Shown here: one piece after another, positions 44,001 to 52,125 of the stretch
Numbering within the stretch: position 1 is the first letter of the stretch
How the letters are laid out: each line of letters begins with the position of its first letter
From: JANMEB01 sp041745295
Lineage (GTDB): Bacteria > Planctomycetota > Planctomycetia > Pirellulales > Pirellulaceae
Assembly (NCBI GenBank): GCA_041745295.1
Contig: JBGTJE010000103.1
Coordinates: 62,001 to 126,000, forward strand
DNA: 64,000 bases
Direction of reading: 5' to 3'
Notes under the pieces: generated by a model
Seen by the model: the letters and a program-made list of their open reading frames with translations, nothing else
What the model was told of the DNA's origin: nothing
Database searches by the model: none
Made by a program: the position numbers and the translations under genes

Positions 44001-45070
44001 ATCCACTCCGCCCGGAACCCTACGCGATCGGCTTGCGCACCGGCCGGAAAATCAACGACATGTCCGCAATCCGCTGGGCTGCATTGGGCGTCCTCAGCCA
44101 GGCCTGGCCGGAACATCGAGAAATCGTCGACGACGCGCTGTTAGCTGCCGACGCGGTTGCCATTGAATTGAAGCGGACGAACCGATCAGCGGAATTAGAG
44201 GCCTTCAATCGCGAGCTCAGCGAATCGCTGTTTCGTGATTGCGTGATCGAAGTGGCGTGGACCGGCGAAGCGGATATCGATCTCTACGTCGAAGAACCAG
44301 GGGGAACGGTTTGCTCCCGACAAATCCCCCGAACCACCGGCGGTGGCGTGATGATGGGCGACCAGTACTCCAAACCGGATGAGTCAGGGCAAGTCGTCGA
44401 ACATTATGTGTTGCCCAAGGGATTCTCTGGGGCCTATCGCTTGATTTTGCGAAAAGTCTGGGGCGCTATTCCCTCGGGAAAAGCCACTGTGACGATTTAT
44501 CGCAACTTCCGCTCGCCCGAACAGACCGGGCAAACCAAGCAGGTTTCGGTCGGCAAGGATGGCGCGGTCGTAGTATTCGAATTGGATAAAGGACGACGGA
44601 CCGAATCGTTGGCTTCGCAAACGCTATCCAATGTTGTTCGCCAACAAGAAATCGTCAACGAAGGCGTTTTGGCCCAACAGTTGGCGGGGAGTCAATCCGC
44701 CAAGGCACTCGCCAACTATCTCGGTTCAAAGCCTGATTCCCCACAAGATGTCGGCGACGTCGTGCTCAACAACGGCAATGTGCGCCGCCCCGGCAATCCT
44801 GGATACATGCCTATCATTGAAACCTTTCCCGACGGAACTGGATTGATTGCTCGAGCGGCGACGGCTGATCGATTGCACGTCATTATTAGCCCGTCACCCA
44901 ACTTTTCATTTATTGGCGATGTCGAAACCTTCACGTTTTTTGGCACTAACAGCGGCACGCAAACGACGGGCGGGGCAGCGGGTGGCGCAGCCGGCGGAGC
45001 TGGTGGCGCTGGTGGCGCAGCCGGCGGTGGTGGCGGATTAATCCGAGGTGCGGGTGGCGGCCTGTTCTAA
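41030..45070 (+). CDS. Large secreted protein with VWA, STN-like and YfaP-like domains
   Basis: A 1346-residue exported protein with a signal peptide (about 1-24). Residues about 60-230 form a von Willebrand factor A-type domain with the metal site DTSAS (66-70). A Pro/Gln/Glu linker and long coiled-coil and TPR-like helices follow (about 385-700). At about 704-780 is a secretin/TonB short N-terminal-like (STN) fold: FEYEEAPFGDIISDLQ, VTFNVQGITLRSALKLLL, YVVKDEVLQI. Next come a Gly/Gln-rich run (802-838) and helical repeats. A domain at about 1069-1190 with EVAWTGEADIDLYVEEPGG resembles YfaP/DUF2135 proteins, and a Gly/Ala-rich tail ends the protein (1311-1346). Probably a periplasmic or surface scaffold. 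A terminator follows. Domain calls are by pattern; the order is unusual. Confidence 0.85.
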   Translation: MSRFLSIFALILSSGLAVTERASARDNDASRLATYRSGESTSFALSLELNQSPQQKRPNDVAIFVDTSASQAGLFQEDSIKALRLLVDQLGDNDRLRIYAVDLDVVPLTNDFVTPGDSQVNDAINALAARAPLGSTDMEKLTVSLPSVFENRAGANHSVIYIGDGVSRGGVISSTSMNDILIDLIQNQISVSSYAIGPERNVEWLAVLANHTGGNLFIDSDDAGSVNQAATQLAATIHESVFWPLQSTMSESVAEFLPGRIPPIRSDRDTIVIGTLKNVGEVQIDVQGELEGQAVSTQWTVTPEESDFHFAFLPNLIEVARADYGLTLPTVGSAGLKEVARMMADSSQQLTALSAQALAAGNYAGAKTLVEAAIAQDPNNIDAGTVQDVTAAAPPIVNQEPSAPQEDKVAPPPQETADAQPPAEALPESSDDTLRINGQDAQESVPQEDQSVEEQERQNDEAFLQTQRERTQAAIEQVQAEVRSTLESARRELATGPDLAVSRLKDMMDIVERDPILDASTRAELQNQLQSALLAAQRQKFEVEERLASQRQNAAVRAESERLFQDMTRSEEQFAALVARFNAMMNEGNLGDRNFNAGVELAEQAFQMRPSSPEANVIEAEARIKNYFVNQIWELRRKRQIGVVDALWEVELAHIPFSGNPPLRFPDPEEWARKVAMRKKYQSVRLAGNLRDEAILEKLEETVPFEYEEAPFGDIISDLQDNPGINVVLNDSSDLKAETPVTFNVQGITLRSALKLLLKQHNSTYVVKDEVLQILSVDEAAEEMVTYVYNIGDLIAPRTPIFGGGLGGQGGGQGGGGFGGGQQGGGFGGGGGGGGGQFNIDDQLAVGAKSDDKVVSNVSNDDRQPTRLSVERTNNESTRAAWARYFASHHADPQDVRQTIRELMKESDTNQVVDVIYGCMANQQAQSWMYEALVLALQINHSPTSEIERAVMSAIDFSADPDDLLIAAKFMAENGMEQRAVAVLKRVSEQNPLRPEPYAIGLRTGRKINDMSAIRWAALGVLSQAWPEHREIVDDALLAADAVAIELKRTNRSAELEAFNRELSESLFRDCVIEVAWTGEADIDLYVEEPGGTVCSRQIPRTTGGGVMMGDQYSKPDESGQVVEHYVLPKGFSGAYRLILRKVWGAIPSGKATVTIYRNFRSPEQTGQTKQVSVGKDGAVVVFELDKGRRTESLASQTLSNVVRQQEIVNEGVLAQQLAGSQSAKALANYLGSKPDSPQDVGDVVLNNGNVRRPGNPGYMPIIETFPDGTGLIARAATADRLHVIISPSPNFSFIGDVETFTFFGTNSGTQTTGGAAGGAAGGAGGAGGAAGGGGGLIRGAGGGLF

Positions 45071-45104
45071 ACACCAACTTCAATTTGAGTCCAAGTTCAA
45101 TCCA

Positions 45105-45130
45105 GGCCGGCGCATCGCCGGCCTTTTTTT
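45105..45130 (+). terminator. Rho-independent terminator after the VWA-protein gene
   Basis: A perfect 8-bp stem, GGCCGGCG (45105-45112) with CGCCGGCC (45116-45123), a three-base loop and seven T. Confidence 0.93.
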
Positions 45131-45298
45131 GTCTCACAATCGATTCACGATCGGTCGCGTTCGAAACGACGCGTATCAAGCACCGCTCTCACTCCAAAGG
45201 ACTTAAGTTGCTACAATTTGGCTCGTCGTCGCGGTAAACGGAATTCCGCGGGTGAATTGCCCGCGGCAGCCGCGGTTTTGTTCGGATACATTGCTCCC

Positions 45299-46657
45299 AT
45301 GGCGATTCGCAATCTGATCATCGTCTTGATGTCGGCAGCCGTTGCGTTTGCTTGCTATTCCATTACGGCCAAGCAGCGTTACTCCAATCTTTTTGCCGAG
45401 GCGCTGACCAAGATCGACAAATTCTCGTTGCAAGCCGTTAGCGAGCGACAATTGTTTGAGTCGGCGATGATGGGGATGCTGAGTTCCCTCGATGAAAACT
45501 CGACCTATTTGACCGGCGATGACTACCAGGCAATGGAGCAACGTCTGCGCCAGGAATTTGGCGGAGTTGGGATGTACGTGGATGTAAATCCCAAGACCAA
45601 AGACCTAACAGTCACCAGCCCGATTCCCGATTCTCCGGCATTCAGAAGCGGCATCCGATCGGGGGACATCATCGCCAAGATCAACGGTTTACCGGCGCAG
45701 GGGCTCGACCGGAGCGAAGCCATCAAGCGGATGCGCGGCCCGGTCGGCGAAAAACTTGTTTTGAGCATTCTGCAAAACCCGGACGAATCCCCTCGGGAAG
45801 TCGGTATTATCCGCGAGGTCATTCCCACTCACAGTGTCGTGGGAGACGTTCGCAAAGCCGATGGATCGTGGAATTACTTTCTTCCCGAGGATTCGCGGAT
45901 CGCGTTCGTGAACGTCATCGAGTTCTCCGAACGAACCGACCGCGAGTTAGCAGATCTGTTCGAAAAAATCGGACCGCAGACCCAGGCATTAATTTTGGAC
46001 CTGCGCACGAACGGGGGCGGGCTCTTGTCTCAAGCCGTTCGAGTGAGCGACATGTTTCTGGGGAATGGTGAAGAGATAGTTGAGATTCGCGGGCGCGACA
46101 ATCGCTTGGTCCAACCGGCGATTATTGCCGACGCCGCGAAAGCGCTCGACGCGCATATTCCGCTCGCGATTCTCGTCGATCGGTTCACCGCCAGCGCGAG
46201 CGAAATTGTCGCTGCTTGTCTGCAGGATCAGCGACGGGCGGTCATTATTGGCGAGAGGTCATACGGCAAGGGAACCGTTCAGGACCTGATTCCCCTGGAA
46301 CGCGGACGCAGCAGCATCAAGATCACCACCGCGACGTATTGGAGACCCAGCGGAAGAAATATCGACAAAGACAACGACAAATCGGGCCAACAATGGGGTG
46401 TGCAACCCGATCCAGGGTTTCAAGTCGAATTGAGCGAAGATGCGTTTTTCCAGGTCGCCATGTTGCGCTATCGTCGGCAGTATAAAGTGCTTGACATTTT
46501 TGACCGCGGAACGCTGGACCAATCGCGCAAGCCAGAATCGTCCGAAGTCCCCGCCGACCAAAAACCCAATCCATCGGAAAAGCTGGATTCCGATCCGGTT
46601 TTATTACGCGCGATCGAGCATTTGAGGCAAGTACTCGACGGAAAACATTCGACCTAG
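45299..46657 (+). CDS. C-terminal processing peptidase (S41)
   Basis: A 452-residue protease with an N-terminal signal anchor (about 5-20), a PDZ domain (about 90-170: GVGMYVDVNPKTKDLTVTSP, SGDIIAKINGLPAQGLD), and the S41 catalytic block TASASEIVAACLQDQRRA with Ser299 and Lys324 (YGKGTVQ) as the expected Ser/Lys pair. It trims exported proteins at their C-termini. The open frame extends back to a TTG at 45218 with Arg-rich residues that do not fit a signal anchor, so ATG 45299 is chosen; no strong ribosome site confirms it. It is separated from the previous gene by a terminator and from the M42 gene by a palindromic repeat. The identification is firm. Confidence 0.93.
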   Translation: MAIRNLIIVLMSAAVAFACYSITAKQRYSNLFAEALTKIDKFSLQAVSERQLFESAMMGMLSSLDENSTYLTGDDYQAMEQRLRQEFGGVGMYVDVNPKTKDLTVTSPIPDSPAFRSGIRSGDIIAKINGLPAQGLDRSEAIKRMRGPVGEKLVLSILQNPDESPREVGIIREVIPTHSVVGDVRKADGSWNYFLPEDSRIAFVNVIEFSERTDRELADLFEKIGPQTQALILDLRTNGGGLLSQAVRVSDMFLGNGEEIVEIRGRDNRLVQPAIIADAAKALDAHIPLAILVDRFTASASEIVAACLQDQRRAVIIGERSYGKGTVQDLIPLERGRSSIKITTATYWRPSGRNIDKDNDKSGQQWGVQPDPGFQVELSEDAFFQVAMLRYRRQYKVLDIFDRGTLDQSRKPESSEVPADQKPNPSEKLDSDPVLLRAIEHLRQVLDGKHST

Positions 46658-46692
46658 ATCATCGACATAGTTTGATTTTCGGTCTTGGCATT

Positions 46693-46743
46693 GTCGTCGT
46701 TCGCTCCGCGAACGTGCGCTTCTTTCGCGGAGCGAAAGGCGAC
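46693..46743. repeat. Inverted-repeat element, TTCGCTCCGCGA type
   Basis: A 12-bp arm, TTCGCTCCGCGA (46700-46711), pairs with TCGCGGAGCGAA (46725-46736), flanked by GTCG and CGAC. It ends one base before an ATG (46745) that is in frame with the M42 gene. Confidence 0.7.
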
Positions 46744-46786
46744 TATGCTCAACGTCAACGAGGGCAAACGAGGAATCAACCGCGGC

Positions 46787-47845
46787 ATGGATGAAATCTC
46801 ATTGAAGTTTCTCGATCAGTTGTTAAACGCTCCCGGTGTCTCCGGTTATGAAGGCCCGGTTCAGCGTGTCGTGCGAGATTTTATCGGGCCATTCGCGGAA
46901 CAACTGCAAACCGACTTGCATGGAAATTGTATCGCCGGCCGGGGATTGAACCACCCGATTCGCGTCATGTTGGCTGGCCACAGCGACCAAATTGGAATGC
47001 TCGTCTCTCAAATCGACGAATCCGGCTTCGTCTATACGCAAACCGTAGGAGGTTGGGATCCCACGCAATTGGTCGGACAGAACGTGGTTATTTGGGCTAA
47101 GTCCGGCCCCCTGAACGGTGTCATTTCGCGCAAAGCGATTCACCTCCAGGATGAAAACGAGAGAAAACAATTGGTCAAGGCCAACGAGCTCTGGATCGAT
47201 TGCGGCGTCATCGAGGCCACTGAATTGAAGGCCCTCGTTCAAATCGGCGATTCGGTGACGCTGCGGCTCGGTTACCAGAAACTCTGCGGCGACGTGGTGA
47301 GCGGTCCGGCGATGGACGATCGCGTCGGCGTGTGGGTCGTCATGGAAGTCATGCGCCGCGTGAGCACTCGTTCCAGCCAGGTCGCGCTATACTCGGTGTC
47401 GACCGTTCAAGAGGAAATTGGATTGCGCGGCTCCAAGACCGCCGCCTATGGGATCGATCCCCAGATCGGGATCGCGGTCGATGTCACACATGCGACCGAT
47501 TGTCCCACGATCGATCGTCGACAAGTCGGCGACATTTTTTTGGGGCGCGGCCCCGTCATTTTCCGAGGCCCCAACATCAACATGCGAGTCTCGGACCGTT
47601 TGATTGAACTGGCCCGCAATCACGAGATTCCCTACCAAATCGCTGCGCTAGGGCGAGCCGCCTCGAACGATTCCAATTCACTTCAAATTTCGCGCGCGGG
47701 TGTAGCGACCGGATTGGTGAGCATTCCCAACCGTTATATGCACAGCGCTGTCGAAACGGTGTCGCTCAAGGACCTCAACGCTGCGGCAACGCTGATCACC
47801 GAGTTCGTGCAATCGATTACCACGGTGGACGAGTTTCTTCCTTAG
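46787..47845 (+). CDS. M42 family metallopeptidase (glutamyl/deblocking aminopeptidase type)
   Basis: A 352-residue zinc aminopeptidase. Metal and catalytic residues appear in order: AGHSDQIG (His, Asp), the bridging Asp of MDDRVGV, the Glu pair of QEEIGLRG, VDVTH and the late HSAVE. These enzymes form large self-assembled complexes and cleave N-terminal residues from peptides in the cytoplasm; no signal is seen. The open frame begins at 46685 and another ATG is at 46745, but both lie in or against a palindromic repeat. The ATG at 46787 (MDEISLKFLDQLLNAPG) matches the usual beginning of this family, although its ribosome site is poor. It follows the S41 protease gene in the same direction. 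Confidence 0.92.
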   Translation: MDEISLKFLDQLLNAPGVSGYEGPVQRVVRDFIGPFAEQLQTDLHGNCIAGRGLNHPIRVMLAGHSDQIGMLVSQIDESGFVYTQTVGGWDPTQLVGQNVVIWAKSGPLNGVISRKAIHLQDENERKQLVKANELWIDCGVIEATELKALVQIGDSVTLRLGYQKLCGDVVSGPAMDDRVGVWVVMEVMRRVSTRSSQVALYSVSTVQEEIGLRGSKTAAYGIDPQIGIAVDVTHATDCPTIDRRQVGDIFLGRGPVIFRGPNINMRVSDRLIELARNHEIPYQIAALGRAASNDSNSLQISRAGVATGLVSIPNRYMHSAVETVSLKDLNAAATLITEFVQSITTVDEFLP

Positions 47846-47920
47846 TTCATTGCGACGACAACTCGGATCGTGCAAAATGGATTCGCGTCGATGTCCACGG
47901 AGCGTTCAATTACCAAAACT

Positions 47921-47963
47921 GTTCCCTCGCCCCCGCTTCGGGGGAGAGGGCAGCGTGAGGGGG
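47921..47963 (+). repeat. Half copy of palindromic GTTCCCTCGCCCC repeat
   Basis: GTTCCCTCGCCCCCGCTTCG, then a GGGGGAGAGGG arm and a GTGAGGGGG end, matches the left arm of the composite elements and the reverse copy at 24334. It is open in the frame of the next gene, which makes a false N-terminal extension there. Confidence 0.7.
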
Positions 47964-48004
47964 ACGAAGGACGCGGCGCGCCTAAGCCTTGGATCATCGA
48001 GACA

Positions 48005-48009
48005 AAGGA
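48005..48009 (+). promoter_or_regulatory. Shine-Dalgarno site deciding the peroxidase start
   Basis: AAGGA lies seven bases before TTG 48017, after the palindromic repeat at 47921. It supports the TTG over the open-frame start at 47870. Confidence 0.6.
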
Positions 48010-48016
48010 AATCACT

Positions 48017-49117
48017 TTGTATACTAGCCAGTCAGGTTTTGCCAGACATGTCCAACGCTTCCTGGTGGCTGGGTTAATCTTCTCATGGCCAATTGTCGGT
48101 TCGAATGGTGCCGTGCAAGAGCGGGCGCCCGATTTGCCCGTGGATACACTGCCTGCGAGTTGGAATTGGCTCGAACCACCGTTGGGTATTAGCAAGTTCC
48201 CGAACGAACCCCTAGAAAACCCGTCGACGGAATTGAAAATTCGCTTGGGCCGTAGGTTGTTTTTTGATTCGATTCTTTCCGACGATGAGTCCATGTCCTG
48301 TGCGAGCTGTCATCGGCCCGACCACGGATTCGCCTCGCCGCAAACCGTGTCGATAGGCGTCGGGGGCAAACGCGGCGAGCGCAATGTGCCGACGATCTTA
48401 AATCGCGCCCTGGGAGAACATTTTTTCTGGGACGGTCGTGCAACGTCGCTCGAGGAGCAAGCGCTTCAACCGATTGCCAATCCGCTCGAATTGGCCAGTT
48501 CGACGGAGGCGGTATTGCGTCGACTGCAGGCGGACCCGTCGTACCAGGAGCAGTTTAGGATCGCGTTTATTGAGTCGTCACCGGGAGACAAACAAGCCGA
48601 CCAAGCACCCATAAACGCCATGAATTTGGCCAACGCCATCGCCTGCTTTGAACGGACATTGATCGTTGGCAATTCGCCGGCCGATCAATTTCGCGCTGCT
48701 CGTTACGACGCACTGACTCTGCCGCAACGGACCGGAATGTGGATTTTTGAGAGTCGCGGCCAATGTTGGCAATGTCACTCGGGCGACAATTTTTCGGACG
48801 ACAAGTTCCACAATACCGGGGTTAGTTTTGGCACGAAAAACCGGGACGTCGGTCGGTACAAAGTCACGAAACAAGAAAGCGACCGATTTGCAATGAAGAC
48901 TCCTACTTTGCGTGGTATCGCACAAACTTCGCCCTATATGCATGACGGGAGCATGGCAACGCTTCGCGAAGTCGTCGAATTCTATAACCGCGGAGGCTCG
49001 CCGAAGGACCTGACTTTGGACAAGCAGGTGCGGCCGCTGAACTTAACTGAATCCGAGATCAACGCGTTGACCGAGTTTCTGGAAGCCCTGTCGCCGAGAG
49101 ACCCGTTCGCACGCTAA
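48017..49117 (+). CDS. Di-haem cytochrome c peroxidase family protein
   Basis: A 366-residue exported protein (signal peptide about 10-32) with two c-type haem sites, CASCH (95-99) and CWQCH (250-254), and the family blocks GKRGERNVPTILNRAL, FFWDGRATSLEEQA and MKTPTLRGIAQTSPYMHDGS. It reduces hydrogen peroxide or oxidises a substrate using electrons from the respiratory chain, in the periplasm. The frame is open from 47870, but that stretch crosses a palindromic repeat and reads as VPSPPLRGRGQRE-type sequence. The TTG at 48017 with AAGGA seven bases upstream is the likelier start. The PQQ-like gene begins 47 bases downstream, so the two are probably one operon. Confidence 0.9.
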   Translation: MYTSQSGFARHVQRFLVAGLIFSWPIVGSNGAVQERAPDLPVDTLPASWNWLEPPLGISKFPNEPLENPSTELKIRLGRRLFFDSILSDDESMSCASCHRPDHGFASPQTVSIGVGGKRGERNVPTILNRALGEHFFWDGRATSLEEQALQPIANPLELASSTEAVLRRLQADPSYQEQFRIAFIESSPGDKQADQAPINAMNLANAIACFERTLIVGNSPADQFRAARYDALTLPQRTGMWIFESRGQCWQCHSGDNFSDDKFHNTGVSFGTKNRDVGRYKVTKQESDRFAMKTPTLRGIAQTSPYMHDGSMATLREVVEFYNRGGSPKDLTLDKQVRPLNLTESEINALTEFLEALSPRDPFAR

Positions 49118-49164
49118 AATCGATGCTCTCGCTTAAATTCCCTGCAGTACTTTCGGATAACCCA

Positions 49165-50406
49165 ATGAATCTAAGCAAAATCCTAGTGTCAAGTTTGGTT
49201 GGCGTTTTGATCGGGTCCGAACTCAGTCGCGGTGACGACTGGCCACAATGGCGCGGTCCCAATCGGGACGATGTGTCGGCTGAAACAGGGCTTCTCAGCG
49301 AATGGCCCTCGGGCGGACCAAAGCAGCTATGGCGTAACGACAAATGCGGGCTGGGCTATTCTGGTTTCTCGGTAGTCGGCGATCACTTGTATACGATGGG
49401 CCAAGAAGATGGCAAGCAATTTGTAGTGTGCTTGAACGCGACCGACGGTCAGGAAATCTGGCGCACGGCGTTTGGCGGAGACTATAAAAACAACTGGGGC
49501 GGTGGTCCACGCAGTACTCCCACGGTTGCTGGAGATGACGTTTTCGCATTATCCGCAGACGGGATCGTTGCCTGCTTTGATGCGGGAATGGGCCAAGAGA
49601 ATTGGCACGCCGCATTGACCGACTTTGGCGGCAATGTGCCCGGTTGGGGCTATTGTGAGTCCGTGCTTGTCGATGGCGATCGCGTTGTATGCACACCAGG
49701 CGGAAACAAGGGTGCAATCTTGTCGCTCGATCGCAAAACCGGGAAAAAAGTTTGGCAATCCGTGGATTTCACGGACGGGGCACAATACGCGTCCATCGTT
49801 CCCGCAACGATCAACGGCCAAAAACAATACGTTCAATTGACGATGAAGGCCGTGGTTGGAATCGATCCGGTAAATGGCGGCGTCATCTGGAAAGCTCCTT
49901 GGCCGGGAGAAGTCGCAGTGATTCCGACGCCGATTGTCCACGAGAACAGCGTCTACGTCACGTCAGGCTATAGTGTCGGCAGCCAACGCTTCGATGTCGA
50001 CGGCGCGACGGTGAAAAGCGCGTGGTCGAATAAAGTGATGAAGAATCATCATGGAGGCGTGATTCGAATCGGCGACCATGTTTATGGTTACTCGGATGGC
50101 GTCGGCTGGATTTGCCAGGATTGGAGCACCGGCGAAGCCGTGTGGGCGGACAAACAATCGTTGGGCAAGGGTGCGATCGCCAATGCCGATGGTCGCTTGT
50201 ATTGCCTCTCCGAGTCTAAGGGCGAAGTCGTCTTGATCGAGCCCAGCGCGGAAGGCTGGAAGGAACATGGTCGATTCAAATTGACGCATCAATCCACTCG
50301 TCGCAGCTCGCAAGGTGCCATTTGGACGCATCCCGTCATCGCCAACGGACGCTTGTACTTGCGCGATCAAGAAATCGTGTGTTGTTACGACATCAAACAG
50401 AATTGA
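49165..50406 (+). CDS. PQQ-like beta-propeller protein
   Basis: A 413-residue exported protein. Its signal peptide (MNLSKILVSSLVGVLIGS) precedes DWPQWRGPNRD, a motif typical of planctomycete propeller proteins. Repeated blades with GxxxCLNATDGQEIWR, LSLDRKTGKKVWQSV and DPVNGGVIWKAPW follow. Such propellers bind PQQ in dehydrogenases or serve as scaffolds such as BamB; the conserved catalytic residues of a quinoprotein dehydrogenase are not evident, so enzyme activity is uncertain. An earlier ATG at 49123 is open, but 49165 gives a clean signal peptide. The gene converges on the minus-strand oxidoreductase, with 79 bases between stops and only weak inverted repeats. Confidence 0.88.
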   Translation: MNLSKILVSSLVGVLIGSELSRGDDWPQWRGPNRDDVSAETGLLSEWPSGGPKQLWRNDKCGLGYSGFSVVGDHLYTMGQEDGKQFVVCLNATDGQEIWRTAFGGDYKNNWGGGPRSTPTVAGDDVFALSADGIVACFDAGMGQENWHAALTDFGGNVPGWGYCESVLVDGDRVVCTPGGNKGAILSLDRKTGKKVWQSVDFTDGAQYASIVPATINGQKQYVQLTMKAVVGIDPVNGGVIWKAPWPGEVAVIPTPIVHENSVYVTSGYSVGSQRFDVDGATVKSAWSNKVMKNHHGGVIRIGDHVYGYSDGVGWICQDWSTGEAVWADKQSLGKGAIANADGRLYCLSESKGEVVLIEPSAEGWKEHGRFKLTHQSTRRSSQGAIWTHPVIANGRLYLRDQEIVCCYDIKQN

Positions 50407-50485
50407 CAAGTCAGGGCGATCGGCATGTTGCCGGGGAAAATCGCAAGATCAAGCTTGCGCTTTGCGTTAGTTTGTCAACAGGTCG

Positions 50486-51835
50486 CTAACTGGGCTTCTT
50501 GTGGAGCAGATCAACCAAGGTCTTGCCCGGGACGGCGACCGGGTAAAAACCTTCCTCGTCGGGGTTCACCGGAGCGGGGTCGTCGATCGTTTTGATTTCA
50601 TCGGTGTTGGCGAGCTGATCGTCGAGATTGATCGCGGCGTCCCAGGATATCTCTTGACCTGAATACGTCGCCATCCGTCCCAAAATGGAAGTCATCGTGC
50701 TCCACGCCCCGTAATCGCCTTCATTGGCAATTTTGCGGCCAGCGCGGATATCGGCGTACAAGTCCCTATGTTCTTGTTGGTGGCCATCGCGTTCAAGCGT
50801 CGAGCGGAAGATTTCTTTCCCTTTCGGATCAAAGATCACGCCATCGGAAATATTGGCAAAGCCTTTCGAGCCGTGAGCGTGTTCCGATACGCTGCTCCAG
50901 CATCCGCCGATATGTCGACATTGGCTCAGCATCGTCGAACCATCGGCGTAGGTGAATTCGACCATGTGATGATCAAAGATTTGTCCGAAGTCCTTCCCGT
51001 CCCGCACCTCACGGCCTCCCTGTCCCTGCGCTTTGACGGGGTAGCCGTTTTTCAGCCAATTGATCACATCCAGGTTGTGGATGTGCTGCTCCACGATGTG
51101 ATCACCGCAAAGCCAATTGAAGTAATACCAATTCCGCATTTGATATTCCAATTCGGTTTGGCTTTCTTCGCGGGGACGAACCCAGACTCCTTCACCATTC
51201 CAGTAGGCGCGGGTGAAGTTAATATCGCCGATCGCACCATTTTGCAATTGGTCAATGATCTCGCGATAGAGACGTTCATGCCGTCGTTGCAAGCCAACTT
51301 GAACGACCAAGTCTTTTTCTTTGGCGATCGCGTTGGCGGCGAGCACACGCCGCACGCCGGCCGCATCCACGGCCACGGGCTTCTCCATGAAGATGCTCTT
51401 TCCTGCCTTAACCGCGGCCTCGAAATGGAGCGGGCGAAATCCCGGTGGTGTCGCCAGGATGACCAAATCAACCGGTGAATCCAACAATTGCTTGTAGGCA
51501 TCAAAGCCGACGAATCGTTGGTCGGCAGTCACTTTGACTTTCTTGGGAAACTCCTCGCTCAGACCCTCTAGCGAACGTTGCAGTCGGTCTGGAAAAGCAT
51601 CGGCCGCCGCAACGAGTTCCAGCGATTCATCGGAGCGCAACGCGTCCATGGCCGCTCCCGTTCCGCGACCACCACAACCGATCAGCCCCACGCGAATGGT
51701 CTCGCTTCCGCCGACATGGACATTGCCCAGGGCGGGTTTGACGCCGATCGCCGCAGCGAGCGACGTCGCGGCAATCGCTTTCGTTGAGCGGCTGAGAAAT
51801 TCGCGGCGATTCGATTCGTTGGGGACAAAGAACAT
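50486..51835 (-). CDS. Gfo/Idh/MocA family oxidoreductase, Tat-exported
   Basis: A 449-residue protein with a Tat signal (NRREFLSRSTKA) and a Rossmann fold starting IRVGLIGCGGRG; MEKPVAVDAAGVR holds the EKP motif. The C-terminal domain contains CGDHIVEQHIHNLDVINW, where the family substrate His is found, and many Trp/Tyr residues around it. It should act on an exported sugar or polyol with tightly bound NAD(P). A strong AAGGAG is eight bases before the ATG. The upstream neighbour on the same strand, DUF1501, is 290 bases away across a palindromic element, so cotranscription is uncertain. Family is firm; substrate is unknown. Confidence 0.93.
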   Translation of the reverse strand: MFFVPNESNRREFLSRSTKAIAATSLAAAIGVKPALGNVHVGGSETIRVGLIGCGGRGTGAAMDALRSDESLELVAAADAFPDRLQRSLEGLSEEFPKKVKVTADQRFVGFDAYKQLLDSPVDLVILATPPGFRPLHFEAAVKAGKSIFMEKPVAVDAAGVRRVLAANAIAKEKDLVVQVGLQRRHERLYREIIDQLQNGAIGDINFTRAYWNGEGVWVRPREESQTELEYQMRNWYYFNWLCGDHIVEQHIHNLDVINWLKNGYPVKAQGQGGREVRDGKDFGQIFDHHMVEFTYADGSTMLSQCRHIGGCWSSVSEHAHGSKGFANISDGVIFDPKGKEIFRSTLERDGHQQEHRDLYADIRAGRKIANEGDYGAWSTMTSILGRMATYSGQEISWDAAINLDDQLANTDEIKTIDDPAPVNPDEEGFYPVAVPGKTLVDLLHKKPS

Positions 51836-51930
51836 GAAAGTCTCCTTAGTTGTACAGCGATTGCCGCGTTCACTCGATCGGCCAGCATTGTTCGACGACC
51901 GATCGTAATTAGAACGCGTTACATAACGAC

Positions 51931-52028
51931 GTCATTCCGGGCTGAGTCCCGGAATCTCGGGTCCACGGACGGAGACACTACATTTCCAGGTCAATCCAAA
52001 TCTGGATTCCCGCTTTCGCGGGAATGAC
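51931..52028. repeat. Palindromic element, GTCATTCC ends
   Basis: GTCATTCC (51931-51938) and GGAATGAC (52021-52028) are perfect inverted ends. Inside are a CCGGG/CCCGG hairpin on the left and GGATTCCCGCTTTCGCGGGA on the right. Such ATTCCC...GGGAAT elements are dispersed in many bacterial genomes. No gene lies in 51836-52125. Confidence 0.7.
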
Positions 52029-52125
52029 CTCGAGGCGCTCGACACCGTGTTGTAAGGCGTGCTTAATTTGAATTCTTACGAGCCCTTTACGATAACCGGC
52101 CGCTGGGGCTCAAGCAATCTGCCCC

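Noticed and set aside
50768..51478. 236-residue plus-strand open frame
   Set aside because: Antisense to the Gfo/Idh/MocA gene.
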